NCBI GenBank assembly: GCA_035308905.1
Contig: DATGFS010000032.1
Location: forward strand, 62,001-126,000
Source: a bacterium
Lineage (GTDB): Bacteria; Sysuimicrobiota; Sysuimicrobiia; Sysuimicrobiales; Segetimicrobiaceae
Direction: 5' to 3'
Length of the DNA: 64,000 bases
This document shows, in pieces, positions 1-8,063 of the stretch. Made by a program: the position numbers and the translations under genes. Below the pieces are notes generated by a model. It ran no database searches and had not been told where the DNA came from. It worked only from the letters and a program-made list of their open reading frames with translations. Numbering within the stretch: position 1 is the first letter of the stretch; the number at the start of each line of letters is the position of its first letter.

Positions 1-46
1 TAAACGCGCCCTTGCGCGTACCGACCAAGACCCGTACCCCGCTCAT
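1..46 (-). CDS. BNR/sialidase-like beta-propeller protein, N-terminus only
   Basis: Only the first 15 codons are inside the window (ATG at 46-44, running off the left edge). They read MSGVRVLVGTRKGAF, which resembles the start of BNR-repeat 'exo-sialidase/glycosyl hydrolase-like' beta-propeller proteins, where VLVGTRKGAF is the first blade strand. Its ATG overlaps the TGA of the marR-like gene (ATGA), so the two are probably co-transcribed and translationally coupled. Identification rests on one short motif, so the family is likely but the function is unknown. Confidence 0.5.
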   Translation of the reverse strand, partial: MSGVRVLVGTRKGAF

Positions 47-426
47 CGTCCACCCCTTTCGAGTTGATCCTGCGCTTCTTTCCACGCCGGAAACGCCCGC
101 TCGGCCTTGCGCCGCCCGCCCGCGGTGAGCCGGACCGGCCGCCGCCTCGCGTCGCCGGCGCGCGCCGCGCTGACCCAGCCGTTGCGCTCGAGCACGGCGG
201 CGACGCGGGTCAGCGTGGTTCGCTCCAAGCCCAGCGCGCTGGCGAGCTCCGTGATCGACGTCGGGCCTTTGAGCGCGAGCGCGGCGAGCACGGAGAACTG
301 CGTCGCGCGCAGCCCGTGCGGCCGCAGCCGCTGCTCGAAGAGCCTCGTCACGGCGCGCGCGTAGCGCCGCGCGGCGAGGCACCGGCACGCCCTGGTCGGG
401 GAGAGATCCACGTTCGCGGCCGTCAT
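43..426 (-). CDS. MarR-family transcriptional regulator
   Basis: A 127-residue winged-helix protein, the normal size for MarR regulators. A dimerisation helix (about 20-40, including ATQFSVLAAL) is followed by the recognition helix region ITELASALGLERTTLTRVAAVLERNGWV and a basic wing (AGDARRRPVRLTAGG). MarR proteins bind short palindromes and often answer to small phenolic or toxic ligands; the ligand here is unknown. The start is the ATG at 426, placed five bases after a good -10 hexamer, so the transcript is probably leaderless and no Shine-Dalgarno site is expected. It is divergent from the 601-4080 transporter and coupled to the BNR gene at the window edge. Confidence 0.85.
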   Translation of the reverse strand: MTAANVDLSPTRACRCLAARRYARAVTRLFEQRLRPHGLRATQFSVLAALALKGPTSITELASALGLERTTLTRVAAVLERNGWVSAARAGDARRRPVRLTAGGRRKAERAFPAWKEAQDQLERGGR

Positions 427-429
427 CGT

Positions 430-441
430 GTGTATATACAC
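430..441. promoter_or_regulatory. Perfect 12-bp palindrome, putative MarR operator
   Basis: GTGTATATACAC is a perfect inverted repeat. It lies four bases before the marR-like start codon and covers the -10 region of its promoter. MarR proteins usually bind such short AT-centred palindromes and repress themselves. It lies in the divergent region before the binding-protein gene at 601, so it could regulate both. Binding is inferred. Confidence 0.55.
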
Positions 442-459
442 TTGATTACGGGGCGTCAA
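431..459 (-). promoter_or_regulatory. Sigma-70-type promoter of the marR-like gene
   Basis: On the minus strand TTGACG (459-454) is followed after exactly 17 bases by TATACA (436-431). The expected transcription start falls at or next to the A of the ATG at 426, which would give a leaderless mRNA. The operator-like palindrome overlaps the -10. Confidence 0.6.
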
Positions 460-600
460 GAACCCTCCCCGACGCCGCCTGCCGCGCCCCGTCTCGCCCG
501 AGCGGGCCGCCGCAGGAACGCGCGGCCCGATGGGTCGAACACGAATCCCGCGACCCGAGATCCAGAGCCGGGCCGCGCACGGGACACACGAGGGGGGCCC

Positions 601-2208
601 ATGATGCGGACCGATCTGTATCGCGCCGCCGCGCTGGTCGTTGCGTGCGCGGTTGCCTTCACACTCGGCATTCCGGGCGGCGGCCGCGCCGCCGCGCCGG
701 CGTCGTTGCACGTCGCGATCGGCATCGACGCCGACACGCTCGACCCCGAGGGCCAGACGACCACCACCATTGCCAACATCGTGGACTATATGTTCGACTC
801 GCTGGTCTGGCCCAACGACGAGCGGTCCGGCGTCAAACCGGGCGAGCCGCAGTACACGAAGCTCGTGCCGCAGCTTGCGACGTCCTGGACGGTGAGCCGC
901 GACGGCCTGACCTACACGTTCAAGCTGCGCCAGGGCGTCAAGTTCCAGGACGGGACCGACTTCAACGCCGAGGCCGTGAAGTTCAACGTGCAGCGCTGGC
1001 TCGACACCTCGGTGCGCAATCCCAACCGCTACTACTTCACGGACATCGACACGAGCCGCATCGACACCCCGGACCCGTATACCATCGTGCTGCACCTGAA
1101 GCAGCCGAGCCCGACCCTCCTGGGCCGGATCGCGAGCGGCGTGGGCGAAATCCTGTCGCCGTCGGCGGTCCGGAAGATCGGCAACGACAAGATTCCGCTG
1201 GGCCCGCTCGCCGCGGGCACGGGGCCCTACATGTTCAAGGAGTGGGTCCACGGCGACCACGTCACGCTGGTCCGCAACCCGAGCTACTGGGGCCGCAAGC
1301 CGTACTTCGACGAGGTGGTGTTCCGCGTAGTCCCGAACGCCGGCACCCGCGAGACGATGCTGCGCGCCGGGGACGTGCAGATGGCCTTCGAGCCGCCCGC
1401 CCCGGACGTGCCGGCGCTGCGCAAGGACGCGAACCTGCGCGTGGTCGAGGGGCCGAGCGACCGCGACGTGTTCGTCGGCCTCAACACGCAATACGGGCCG
1501 TTGAAGGACGCGCGCGTCCGGCAGGCGCTCAATTACGCGGTCAACAAGCAGGCGATCATTCACAGCGTCCTCTTCGGGCTGGCGACCGTGCTCGAATCGC
1601 CGACGACGCCGTTCTTGTTCGGCTACACGAAGCTCCAGGCCGGTGGCTGGCCGTTCAACCCGGTCAAGGCCAAAGCGCTGCTCGCCGAGGCCGGGTTTCC
1701 AAACGGGTTCACGCTGAACTTCCGGACGCCGACGGGCCGCTACATCCAGGACTACCAGTTTGCCCAGGCGGTGGCGGCCCAGCTCGCCAACGTCGGGGTC
1801 AAAGCCCAGATCCAGACGACCGACTGGCCGTCCTATGTCAGCTGGATGGTCACGCCGCTCGAGCGCACGCCGCTGCAGATCTTCGTGCTCGGGTGGGCGA
1901 CCCAATATCTCGACGCGGACGGCGAGCTGTACGGCCAGTTCTATTCAGGGCAGGCGCCGCCGAAGGGCCTCGCGCCGACGTTCTACAAGGACGCCAAGGT
2001 GGACGAGCTGCTGCTCGCCGGCCAGACGACGTCCGACCCGAAGAAGCGCGAGGCCATCTATCAGGAAGCGCAGCAGTTGATCTGGAACGACGCGCCGTGG
2101 ATCTTCCTGTGGAGCCAGAACTTCTACATGGTGACGAGCAGTCATCTGGACGGCGTCACGACCACGCCGAACGAGAAGTGGGCCGCAATCTACGCGACGT
2201 GGAAGTAG
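601..2208 (+). CDS. Peptide-type ABC transporter substrate-binding protein (SBP family 5), set 1
   Basis: About 535 residues, the usual size for DppA/OppA-like binding proteins. A Sec-type signal peptide (hydrophobic stretch near residues 8-30, ending around GGRAAAP) precedes the mature start LHVAIGIDADTLDPEG, the typical N-terminal strand of the family. Further family marks are WTFKLRQGVKFQDGT-like text (here YTFKLRQGVKFQDGTDFNAE), GTGPYMFKEW and the hinge segment VRQALNYAVNKQAII. The start at 601 follows a GAGGGG site; ATG 604 is also possible. It is the first gene of a three-gene transporter set with permeases at 2287 and 3208. The substrate cannot be read from sequence. Confidence 0.9.
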   Translation: MMRTDLYRAAALVVACAVAFTLGIPGGGRAAAPASLHVAIGIDADTLDPEGQTTTTIANIVDYMFDSLVWPNDERSGVKPGEPQYTKLVPQLATSWTVSRDGLTYTFKLRQGVKFQDGTDFNAEAVKFNVQRWLDTSVRNPNRYYFTDIDTSRIDTPDPYTIVLHLKQPSPTLLGRIASGVGEILSPSAVRKIGNDKIPLGPLAAGTGPYMFKEWVHGDHVTLVRNPSYWGRKPYFDEVVFRVVPNAGTRETMLRAGDVQMAFEPPAPDVPALRKDANLRVVEGPSDRDVFVGLNTQYGPLKDARVRQALNYAVNKQAIIHSVLFGLATVLESPTTPFLFGYTKLQAGGWPFNPVKAKALLAEAGFPNGFTLNFRTPTGRYIQDYQFAQAVAAQLANVGVKAQIQTTDWPSYVSWMVTPLERTPLQIFVLGWATQYLDADGELYGQFYSGQAPPKGLAPTFYKDAKVDELLLAGQTTSDPKKREAIYQEAQQLIWNDAPWIFLWSQNFYMVTSSHLDGVTTTPNEKWAAIYATWK

Positions 2209-2286
2209 CGCGGCGCGGCTGATCTCAGGGTAGGGCGGAGCGGCCTCATCGCCGGAGGGTTTCTCGCCTTTGCGATCCGCCGCCTC

Positions 2287-3180
2287 GTGGCGGCGGTGCC
2301 GACCCTGTTCGGGGTCACGCTCATCATTTTCTTCATGGTGCGCGTGCTGCCCGGAGATCCGGCGCGAGTCTTGGCCGGCCTCGAGGCCGACCAGACCGAG
2401 GTCAACCGGATCCGCGTGCAGTTGGGCCTGGACAAGCCGGTTCCGATCCAGTACGCGCGCTTCTTGGCGAACGCCGTCCGCGGCAACCTCGGACGGTCCG
2501 CCGTGACCCAGGCGCCGGTGGTCTCCGAGATCGCCGGCCGTCTCGGTCCGACGACGCTGCTCGCGGCCACGGCGACGGTGCTGGCCGGGACCTTGGGCGT
2601 CGCGTCGGGCATCGTCGTCAGTACCCGGCAGTACACTGCCGCCGACTATGCGGTGACCGTGCTGGCGCTCGCCGGCGTCAGCATCCCCGTCTACTGGCTC
2701 GGGCTGATGCTGATGCTCGTGTTCGCGGTGTTCCTGCATCTGCTGCCGGCCGGCGGCGATACCACGCCGCAGAGCCTGATCCTGCCGTCGATCACGCTGG
2801 CGGCCTTCAGCCTCGCGATCATCGAGCGGATGACCCGGAGCAGCATGCTCGAGAGCATGCGCCAGGACTACGTTCGGACCGCCCGTGCGAAGGGTCTGGC
2901 CGACCCGATCGTCGTCTATCGTCACGCGCTGCGCAACGCCCTCATTCCCGTGGTGACGGTCCTCGGGCTGCAGTTCGGCGCGCTGATCGGGGGCGCGATT
3001 CTCACCGAGACGACGTTCGCCTGGCCGGGGATCGGGCGCCTTTTGGTCGACGCGATCGCCCGGCGGGACTATCCCATTATCCAGGGCGTGGTGCTGCTGT
3101 TCGCGGTGACGTTCGTGCTCGTCAATCTGATCGTGGACTTGTTGTATGGCTACATCGATCCCCGTATCCGGTTCGGCTAG
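2287..3180 (+). CDS. Oligopeptide-type ABC permease, DppB-like, set 1
   Basis: A 297-residue inner-membrane protein with about six hydrophobic segments. PTLFGVTLIIFFMVRVLPGDP is the standard N-terminal signature of DppB-like permeases, and DYVRTARAKGL...RHALRNALIPV is the cytoplasmic EAA loop that docks on the ATPase. The start is uncertain: the given GTG leaves out the basic FAIRRL segment that normally begins these proteins, yet the frame upstream back to the binding-protein stop has no ATG, GTG or TTG, although a GGAGGG site sits at 2254-2259. True translation may start at a non-standard codon or the sequence may carry a small error. Confidence 0.85.
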   Translation: MAAVPTLFGVTLIIFFMVRVLPGDPARVLAGLEADQTEVNRIRVQLGLDKPVPIQYARFLANAVRGNLGRSAVTQAPVVSEIAGRLGPTTLLAATATVLAGTLGVASGIVVSTRQYTAADYAVTVLALAGVSIPVYWLGLMLMLVFAVFLHLLPAGGDTTPQSLILPSITLAAFSLAIIERMTRSSMLESMRQDYVRTARAKGLADPIVVYRHALRNALIPVVTVLGLQFGALIGGAILTETTFAWPGIGRLLVDAIARRDYPIIQGVVLLFAVTFVLVNLIVDLLYGYIDPRIRFG

Positions 3181-3207
3181 TGCCGGCCGACTCCGCGGCC
3201 GGCCACC

Positions 3208-4080
3208 ATGTCATTGACGCCGGCAGGGGAGCGTGGGTTCCGCCACCCGCTGGCGGTGCTGGGACGGCTGGCGCGCAACCGCGCCGCCGTGGCCGGCTTC
3301 GCGGTGCTGGCCGTCATGGGTCTCGCGGCGCTGCTCGCGGGGGCGCTGCTGCCTTACGGCGCCGAAACCGCCGACCTCAACGCCGTGCTGCAGCCGCCGG
3401 GTCCGGCCCATCTGTTCGGCACCGACCAGCTCGGGCGCGACATCCTGGCGCGGATCGTCTACGGCGGCCGCATCTCGCTGTTGATCGGCGTGCTCGCGGT
3501 CGGCGTCGGCGCGGCGATCGGCGTTCCGCTCGGCGTCGCGTCCGGATTCTACCGCGGCCGCACGGACGCGTTGATCCAGCGCGGGGTCGACATCATGCTC
3601 TCGTTTCCGGGGTTCCTGCTGGCCCTCACGCTGATCAGCCTGCTCGGTGTCGGCCCGCGCAACGTCATCCTGAGTGTGGGCGTCGCGTCGGTGCCGGTGT
3701 ACGTCCGCCTGGTGCGGGGCGTGACGCTCTCCATACGCGAACTGGCGTACGTGGAGTCGGCGCGGGCGATCGGCCTGTCGGACGTCCGCATCATGCTGCG
3801 CCACGTCCTGCCGAACATCGCGGCTCCGATCATCGTGCAGTCGTCCCTGCAGCTTGGGGTCGCGCTCCTCACCGCGGCGGGCCTTGGATTTCTCGGCATC
3901 GGCGTCACCCCGCCGACCCCGGAATGGGGGACGATGCTCGGGGAGGCCCAGACCTACGTCCTGGCCGCCTGGTACATGGGCACATTCCCGGGGCTCGCGA
4001 TCTTTGCGGCGGTGATGGCGTTCAACTTGTTCGGCGACGGTCTGCGCGACGCCCTCGACCCGCGGATGAAAACGCTCTGA
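3208..4080 (+). CDS. Oligopeptide-type ABC permease, DppC-like, set 1
   Basis: A 290-residue inner-membrane permease, partner of the DppB-like protein just upstream. It has the DppC order: a short cytoplasmic start with one membrane helix, the periplasmic segment ending HLFGTDQLGRDILARIVYGGRISL, then the main permease domain with the EAA loop (YVESARAIGLSDVRIMLRHVLP) and the C-terminal GLGFLGIGVTPPTPEWG and GDGLRDALDPRMK signatures. The ATG at 3208 is 28 bases after the previous stop. No ATPase gene follows; the next gene is on the other strand. Confidence 0.9.
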   Translation: MSLTPAGERGFRHPLAVLGRLARNRAAVAGFAVLAVMGLAALLAGALLPYGAETADLNAVLQPPGPAHLFGTDQLGRDILARIVYGGRISLLIGVLAVGVGAAIGVPLGVASGFYRGRTDALIQRGVDIMLSFPGFLLALTLISLLGVGPRNVILSVGVASVPVYVRLVRGVTLSIRELAYVESARAIGLSDVRIMLRHVLPNIAAPIIVQSSLQLGVALLTAAGLGFLGIGVTPPTPEWGTMLGEAQTYVLAAWYMGTFPGLAIFAAVMAFNLFGDGLRDALDPRMKTL

Positions 4081-4087
4081 GCCGGGA

Positions 4088-4498
4088 TTACTTTTCGAAT
4101 CCCCAGGAGGTGACGTGGCGCGGGGTGACCTCGACCATGACGGAGTCGCGCTCGCCGATCGCGGATTCCTTCGGGTATTGCGGGTACTTGCGATAGAGCA
4201 GATCGCGGTACTTCCGAAACCGCGGCCCGCCCTTGATGAGCGCCGCCGAACCTTGGATCATGACGCCCCGGAGGAGGCTCCAGTCTTCCGCGTACACGTC
4301 CACGCTGAAGGCGAGGTTCGGATTCGCCCGGAGGTGCCGGACCTTCAGGGCGTCGCGGCCGCTGGCGAAGTAGATCCGCCCGTTGTCGGCGACGTGGCAG
4401 ACCGGCACCACGTGCGGCCGTCCGTCGCGTCCCACCGTGGCGACCCGGGACACGCGTTCCAAGGCGATGATCTTGGCGAGGTCTTTGCGCAGCCGCAC
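4088..4498 (-). CDS. Pyridoxamine 5'-phosphate oxidase-fold flavin/F420-type protein
   Basis: A 136-residue split-barrel protein. RVATVGRDGRPHVVPVCHVADNGRIYFASG is the characteristic first half of the PNPOx-like family, which binds FMN or F420 at a dimer interface; the C-terminal VMVEVTPRHVTSWGF matches family members annotated as F420- or FMN-dependent enzymes. The GTG start at 4498 has a strong GGAGGTGA site about eight bases upstream. It runs against both neighbours, converging on the set 1 permease with a gap of only seven bases. The substrate is unknown; true pyridoxamine phosphate oxidase activity is unlikely given the short length. Confidence 0.75.
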   Translation of the reverse strand: MRLRKDLAKIIALERVSRVATVGRDGRPHVVPVCHVADNGRIYFASGRDALKVRHLRANPNLAFSVDVYAEDWSLLRGVMIQGSAALIKGGPRFRKYRDLLYRKYPQYPKESAIGERDSVMVEVTPRHVTSWGFEK

Positions 4499-4549
4499 GG
4501 CGGCTCACCTCCACGCGCGGCGCGCAGACGGCGCCGCGGACACGAGACT

Positions 4550-4594
4550 TTCGAACACGATGGTGCCGAACCTATTATGCCGCGTTTTCGCGGC
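4550..4594 (+). promoter_or_regulatory. Weak promoter-like pair and small hairpin before the 4650 operon
   Basis: TTCGAA (4550-4555) and TATTAT (4573-4578) are 17 bases apart, a fair -10 with a poor -35. Just downstream GCCGCG-TTTT-CGCGGC (4579-4594) forms a tight six-pair hairpin in what would be the leader. The divergent position before a long operon makes a promoter expected here; these particular elements are only suggestive. Confidence 0.3.
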
Positions 4595-4649
4595 GGTGAC
4601 CGCGGCCGGGCTTGGATTTCATGGTTGCCGGCCGGCAGGGGGGGCTCCG

Positions 4650-5807
4650 ATGAAGATCGGCGAGGTGAAAGTCTACGTCATGGGCTCGGCGTGGCGGAAT
4701 TTCGTCTTCGCGCGCGTACGGACGGACGACGGCCTGGACGGGATCGGCGAGGCGCGGCCGGTGAACCGCGAAGAGGCCGTGGCCGCCTACCTCGAGGCCA
4801 TCACGCACCGCTACGTGCTCGGCAGCGATCCGTTCAACATCGAGGACCTGCTGCTGCGGATCACCCGCGACGATTACGAGGTGCCGGGCGCGACGGAGAT
4901 GACGGCGATCGCGATCGTGGAGATGGCCTGCTGGGACATCATCGGCAAGGCTCTCGGCCAGCCGGTCTACCGGCTGCTCGGCGGACGCTGCCGGGACCGC
5001 ATCAAGGCCTACGCGAACGGCTGGTACCAGGTCGCCCGGACGCCGGACGAGTTCGCGCAGGCGGCGCGCCGGGTGGTGGCGCGCGGATACCGGGCGATGA
5101 AGTTCGATCCGTTCGGCGCGGGCGCCGGCGAGCTCACGCGGGACGAGCACCGGCGGTCGGTCGAGCTCGTCGAAGCGGTGCGCGACGCGGTGGGGCCGGC
5201 GGTCGAGCTGTTCGTGGAGATGCACGGCCGGTTTACCGCGGCCCAGGCGATCGCGATGGCCCGCGACCTCGAGCGCCTGGCACCGGGGTGGATCGAGGAG
5301 CCGGTGCCGCCGGATCAGCCGGCCGCCCTGGCCAGGGTGGCGGCGCACACGACGTTGCCGATCGCGACGGGCGAACGGCTGCACACCCGCGCAGCGTTTC
5401 GCGATCTGTTCGCGCTCGGCGCGGTGGACGTCGCGCAGCCGGACCTTTCGCACTGCGGCGGGCTGCTCGAGACGAAGAAGATCGCGGCCATGGCGGAGAG
5501 CCACGGACTCATGGTCGCCCCGCATAACGTCGGCGCGTCTGTGAGCACCGCCGCGGCGCTGCATCTCGCGGCCTCCGTTCCGAACCTCAAGATTCAGGAG
5601 TACTTCAACGATTTCGACGAGCCGGACGTGGCGGGGACGGCATCGGGGCTGCCGGCTGTCACCGACGGCTACTTCGCGCTACCCGAGGGCCCCGGGCTCG
5701 GCGTGACGTTCAACGAGGACGTGGTGCTCGGGCACCCCTACCGCCGCCAGCACTTCAATCTCTTCTCCGAGGACTGGCAGCGCCGTCAGGCCAAGCCCGT
5801 GCCGTGA
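4650..5807 (+). CDS. Enolase-superfamily sugar-acid dehydratase (mandelate racemase/galactonate dehydratase-like)
   Basis: A 385-residue protein with the two-domain layout of the superfamily: an N-terminal capping domain (1-120) and a TIM barrel. Visible catalytic elements are K151 in AMKFDPFG, metal ligands E190 (FVEMHG), E216 (WIEEPVPP) and E242 (TGERLHT), and H292 in APHNVG, the pattern of acid-sugar dehydratases such as galactonate dehydratase. Such enzymes take a proton beside a carboxylate and eliminate water. The ATG at 4650 follows a G-rich site. It heads a run of genes reaching 16699 that includes MocA-type oxidoreductases and a racemase, consistent with sugar-acid or related carboxylate catabolism. 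The exact substrate is open. Confidence 0.8.
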   Translation: MKIGEVKVYVMGSAWRNFVFARVRTDDGLDGIGEARPVNREEAVAAYLEAITHRYVLGSDPFNIEDLLLRITRDDYEVPGATEMTAIAIVEMACWDIIGKALGQPVYRLLGGRCRDRIKAYANGWYQVARTPDEFAQAARRVVARGYRAMKFDPFGAGAGELTRDEHRRSVELVEAVRDAVGPAVELFVEMHGRFTAAQAIAMARDLERLAPGWIEEPVPPDQPAALARVAAHTTLPIATGERLHTRAAFRDLFALGAVDVAQPDLSHCGGLLETKKIAAMAESHGLMVAPHNVGASVSTAAALHLAASVPNLKIQEYFNDFDEPDVAGTASGLPAVTDGYFALPEGPGLGVTFNEDVVLGHPYRRQHFNLFSEDWQRRQAKPVP

Positions 5808-5891
5808 AACGCGGCGGGGTCGCAGCAGGGGGCGCGGCGCGCCGATCGCGAACCGCGTAATTCCCGTTCCATTTTTTGCCGGAGGCGCAAC

Positions 5892-6953
5892 GTGGCGACG
5901 CTTGTGAAAATCGGTCTGATCGGGTGCGGCAGCATCGCGCGCGGCGCCCACCTGCCCGCGATGCGCGCGCTGCGGGACCGGGTGGTACTCGTTGCCGCGG
6001 CCGACCTGAACCGGGAGGCGGCGCAGGCCGCCGCGGCGCCGTGGGGAGCGGACGCGTACGCCGACGGCCGGCAGGTCGTCGACCGGGACGACGTCGAGGT
6101 GGTCGTGATCACAACGCCCGAGGCGGCGCACCGGGAGTGGACCGTCGCCGCCGCGGCGGCCGGGAAGCACATCCTCTGCGAGAAACCGATGGCGCCGTCG
6201 CTCGAGGACGCGGACGCGATGATCGAGGCATGCCGCGGGGCCGGCGTCCACCTCATGATCGGCCACAGCCGCCGGTTCACCCGCCGGTACATGGAGATCC
6301 GCCGCGCGATCGATCGCGGCGAGATCGGCGCCGTCCGGCTCGTCAGGGAGAACGAACGGCGTCCCGGCGCGCGGGCGGGTGAGCCGGGCTATTACACCGG
6401 CTCCCACTGGACCGGTGACCCGGCCGTGTCGGTCGGGGCCGCGCTCACGAACGGCATCCACGAGGCCGATTTGCTCCGCTGGTTTGCCGGGTCGGAGCCG
6501 GTCACTGTCTTTGCCGAGCACAAGGTCACAATCGACGGCAACCGCGGCGTGCCGGATTTCGTCACGTGGACGGTCCGGTTCGCCAACGGGTCGATCGGCT
6601 CGAGCGAGGTCAGCAACTGTCTGCCCGCGGGGTACCCCGCATTCCACCAGTTCGAAGCCTACGGCCTCCGCGGCGCCATCCGTGCCCGGGATCACGAGCT
6701 GGTCAGTTTGACCCGGTTCCGGGACGGCGGCGCCGACTATCCCGAGAGCGCGCACATTCTGCTGCATAATCAGACGGCGTATACGCGCGAGCACGCGGCG
6801 TTCATCGACGCCGTCCGCGAAGGCCGCCCGCTGCCGATGTCGCCGGACGAGGCGCGCGCCGCGCTCCGGCTGGCGCTCGCCGCCGTGGAGTCCGCGCGCA
6901 CGGGCCGCGTCGTCTCCCTCGCGGGCACCACGGCATCGGAGGTGCGGGCATGA
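5892..6953 (+). CDS. Gfo/Idh/MocA-family NAD(P)-dependent oxidoreductase
   Basis: A 353-residue oxidoreductase. The Rossmann motif GLIGCGSIARGAHLP is at the N-terminus, the family's catalytic lysine lies in HILCEKPMAP (about residue 98), and the His of GIHEADLLRWF is in the position of the proton-relay residue. These enzymes oxidise or reduce sugar or inositol-like substrates in the cytoplasm. The GTG start at 5892 has GGAGG six bases upstream. It overlaps the next gene by four bases (ATGA), and the second gene is a degenerate paralogue, so the two may work as a pair. Confidence 0.85.
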   Translation: MATLVKIGLIGCGSIARGAHLPAMRALRDRVVLVAAADLNREAAQAAAAPWGADAYADGRQVVDRDDVEVVVITTPEAAHREWTVAAAAAGKHILCEKPMAPSLEDADAMIEACRGAGVHLMIGHSRRFTRRYMEIRRAIDRGEIGAVRLVRENERRPGARAGEPGYYTGSHWTGDPAVSVGAALTNGIHEADLLRWFAGSEPVTVFAEHKVTIDGNRGVPDFVTWTVRFANGSIGSSEVSNCLPAGYPAFHQFEAYGLRGAIRARDHELVSLTRFRDGGADYPESAHILLHNQTAYTREHAAFIDAVREGRPLPMSPDEARAALRLALAAVESARTGRVVSLAGTTASEVRA

Positions 6954-7978
6954 CGGCAGGAGGCCGCGAAGCGGCCGGAGGTCCTGCGCGAGACGGGGCG
7001 CCGCTCGCGATCGGCATCGTCGGCGCGGGCCGGCACGCCGCGGCCCTCGCGGACTATCAGGCGCCTTTCGGCGACGTCCGTGTCGCACGCTGGGCGGCGA
7101 GTCCCGGCGGTGCGGATCTCTCCGTGATCCGGGAGCTGGCGACCCGCATCGAAGCGCCGTTTGCGCGCGACTGGGAGGCCCTCGTCCGAGACCCGGATCT
7201 GCAAGCCGTGCTCGTATTGAGCGAGAGCGCGGGCGCCTCCCTCGTGGCCGAAGCGGCGCTCGGCGCGGGGAAGACGGTTTTCTGCGCGGCGCCCGCGGCC
7301 ACGCGGCCGGAAGAGGCAAACCGGTTGGCCGGCGCTGCGACGGGTGGGCGCGGCGGCCTGCTCGTCGGCGGGACGATCCGGCACTCGGCCGCCGGGCGGG
7401 AGGCGCTGCGGCTGATCCGGGCGGGTGAGCTCGGACCGCTCCATTCGCTGTTCGCGTCCGTGAGGCTGCCGGCCGGGGGCAATGGCGATCGGTCGTCCTC
7501 GGCGCAGCGGCCCGTGCTCGAGGAGGCCGGCTGGGATCTTCTCGATTTCATCGTCGCCGCCACCGGGTCGCAGCCGTCGCGGGTGCACGCGCACGTGGAT
7601 ACGCTGTTCGGGGCCGGGGCGCAGGACACGGCGGTCGGCATCGTCCGGTTCGACAACGACCTCGTGGCGACGATCGAAGTCGCCCGCTGCCTGCCGCCCT
7701 CGCTCGCGGCGCCCGCGGACGGCGAGGTGGAGATCGAAGTGATCGGCGGCCGCCAGGCCCTTCGACTGCAGCCCGGCGCGACGGCCGTGAGCATCTACGG
7801 CCGGGGCACATCGCTGCGTCCGTGGCTGGACGCGCCCGTGATCTCCATGCTGGACGACCTGGCCGCCGCGACCAATAGCGGCGCGCCGAACGCCGAAGGC
7901 GTCGCGGACGTGCGCCGGATGGTCGATCTGATGGAAGCGATCCGCGCCGCCGCCGCGCGCCCGGTCGCACGACTGTAG
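6950..7978 (+). CDS. Gfo/Idh/MocA-like protein lacking the catalytic lysine
   Basis: A 342-residue paralogue of the preceding oxidoreductase. The N-terminal nucleotide-binding motif is kept in altered form (GIVGAGRHAAALADY), but the EKP motif that carries the catalytic lysine is replaced by FCAAPAATRPEEANRL, and the GIHEAD-type histidine segment is replaced by EEAGWDLLDFIVAATG. It therefore may bind a nucleotide or sugar without ordinary dehydrogenase chemistry. Its ATG overlaps the stop of the active-looking paralogue, suggesting a fixed ratio of the two products and perhaps a mixed oligomer. Confidence 0.7.
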   Translation: MTAGGREAAGGPARDGAPLAIGIVGAGRHAAALADYQAPFGDVRVARWAASPGGADLSVIRELATRIEAPFARDWEALVRDPDLQAVLVLSESAGASLVAEAALGAGKTVFCAAPAATRPEEANRLAGAATGGRGGLLVGGTIRHSAAGREALRLIRAGELGPLHSLFASVRLPAGGNGDRSSSAQRPVLEEAGWDLLDFIVAATGSQPSRVHAHVDTLFGAGAQDTAVGIVRFDNDLVATIEVARCLPPSLAAPADGEVEIEVIGGRQALRLQPGATAVSIYGRGTSLRPWLDAPVISMLDDLAAATNSGAPNAEGVADVRRMVDLMEAIRAAAARPVARL

Positions 7979-8063
7979 CAGGGAGAGGGGCCGGCGCGGC
8001 GCGGCCCGAAGCCCGCGATTGCCGCGTTTGCGGAGTCATTCGTCGTCGGGGAGTGGAGAGTCT

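Noticed and set aside
43-1905. Long open frame on the minus strand opposite the first binding protein, up to 620 codons.
   Set aside because: Only its last 127 codons (43-426) match a family (MarR) and have a promoter. The rest is an arginine-rich mirror of the binding-protein gene, an effect of high GC.
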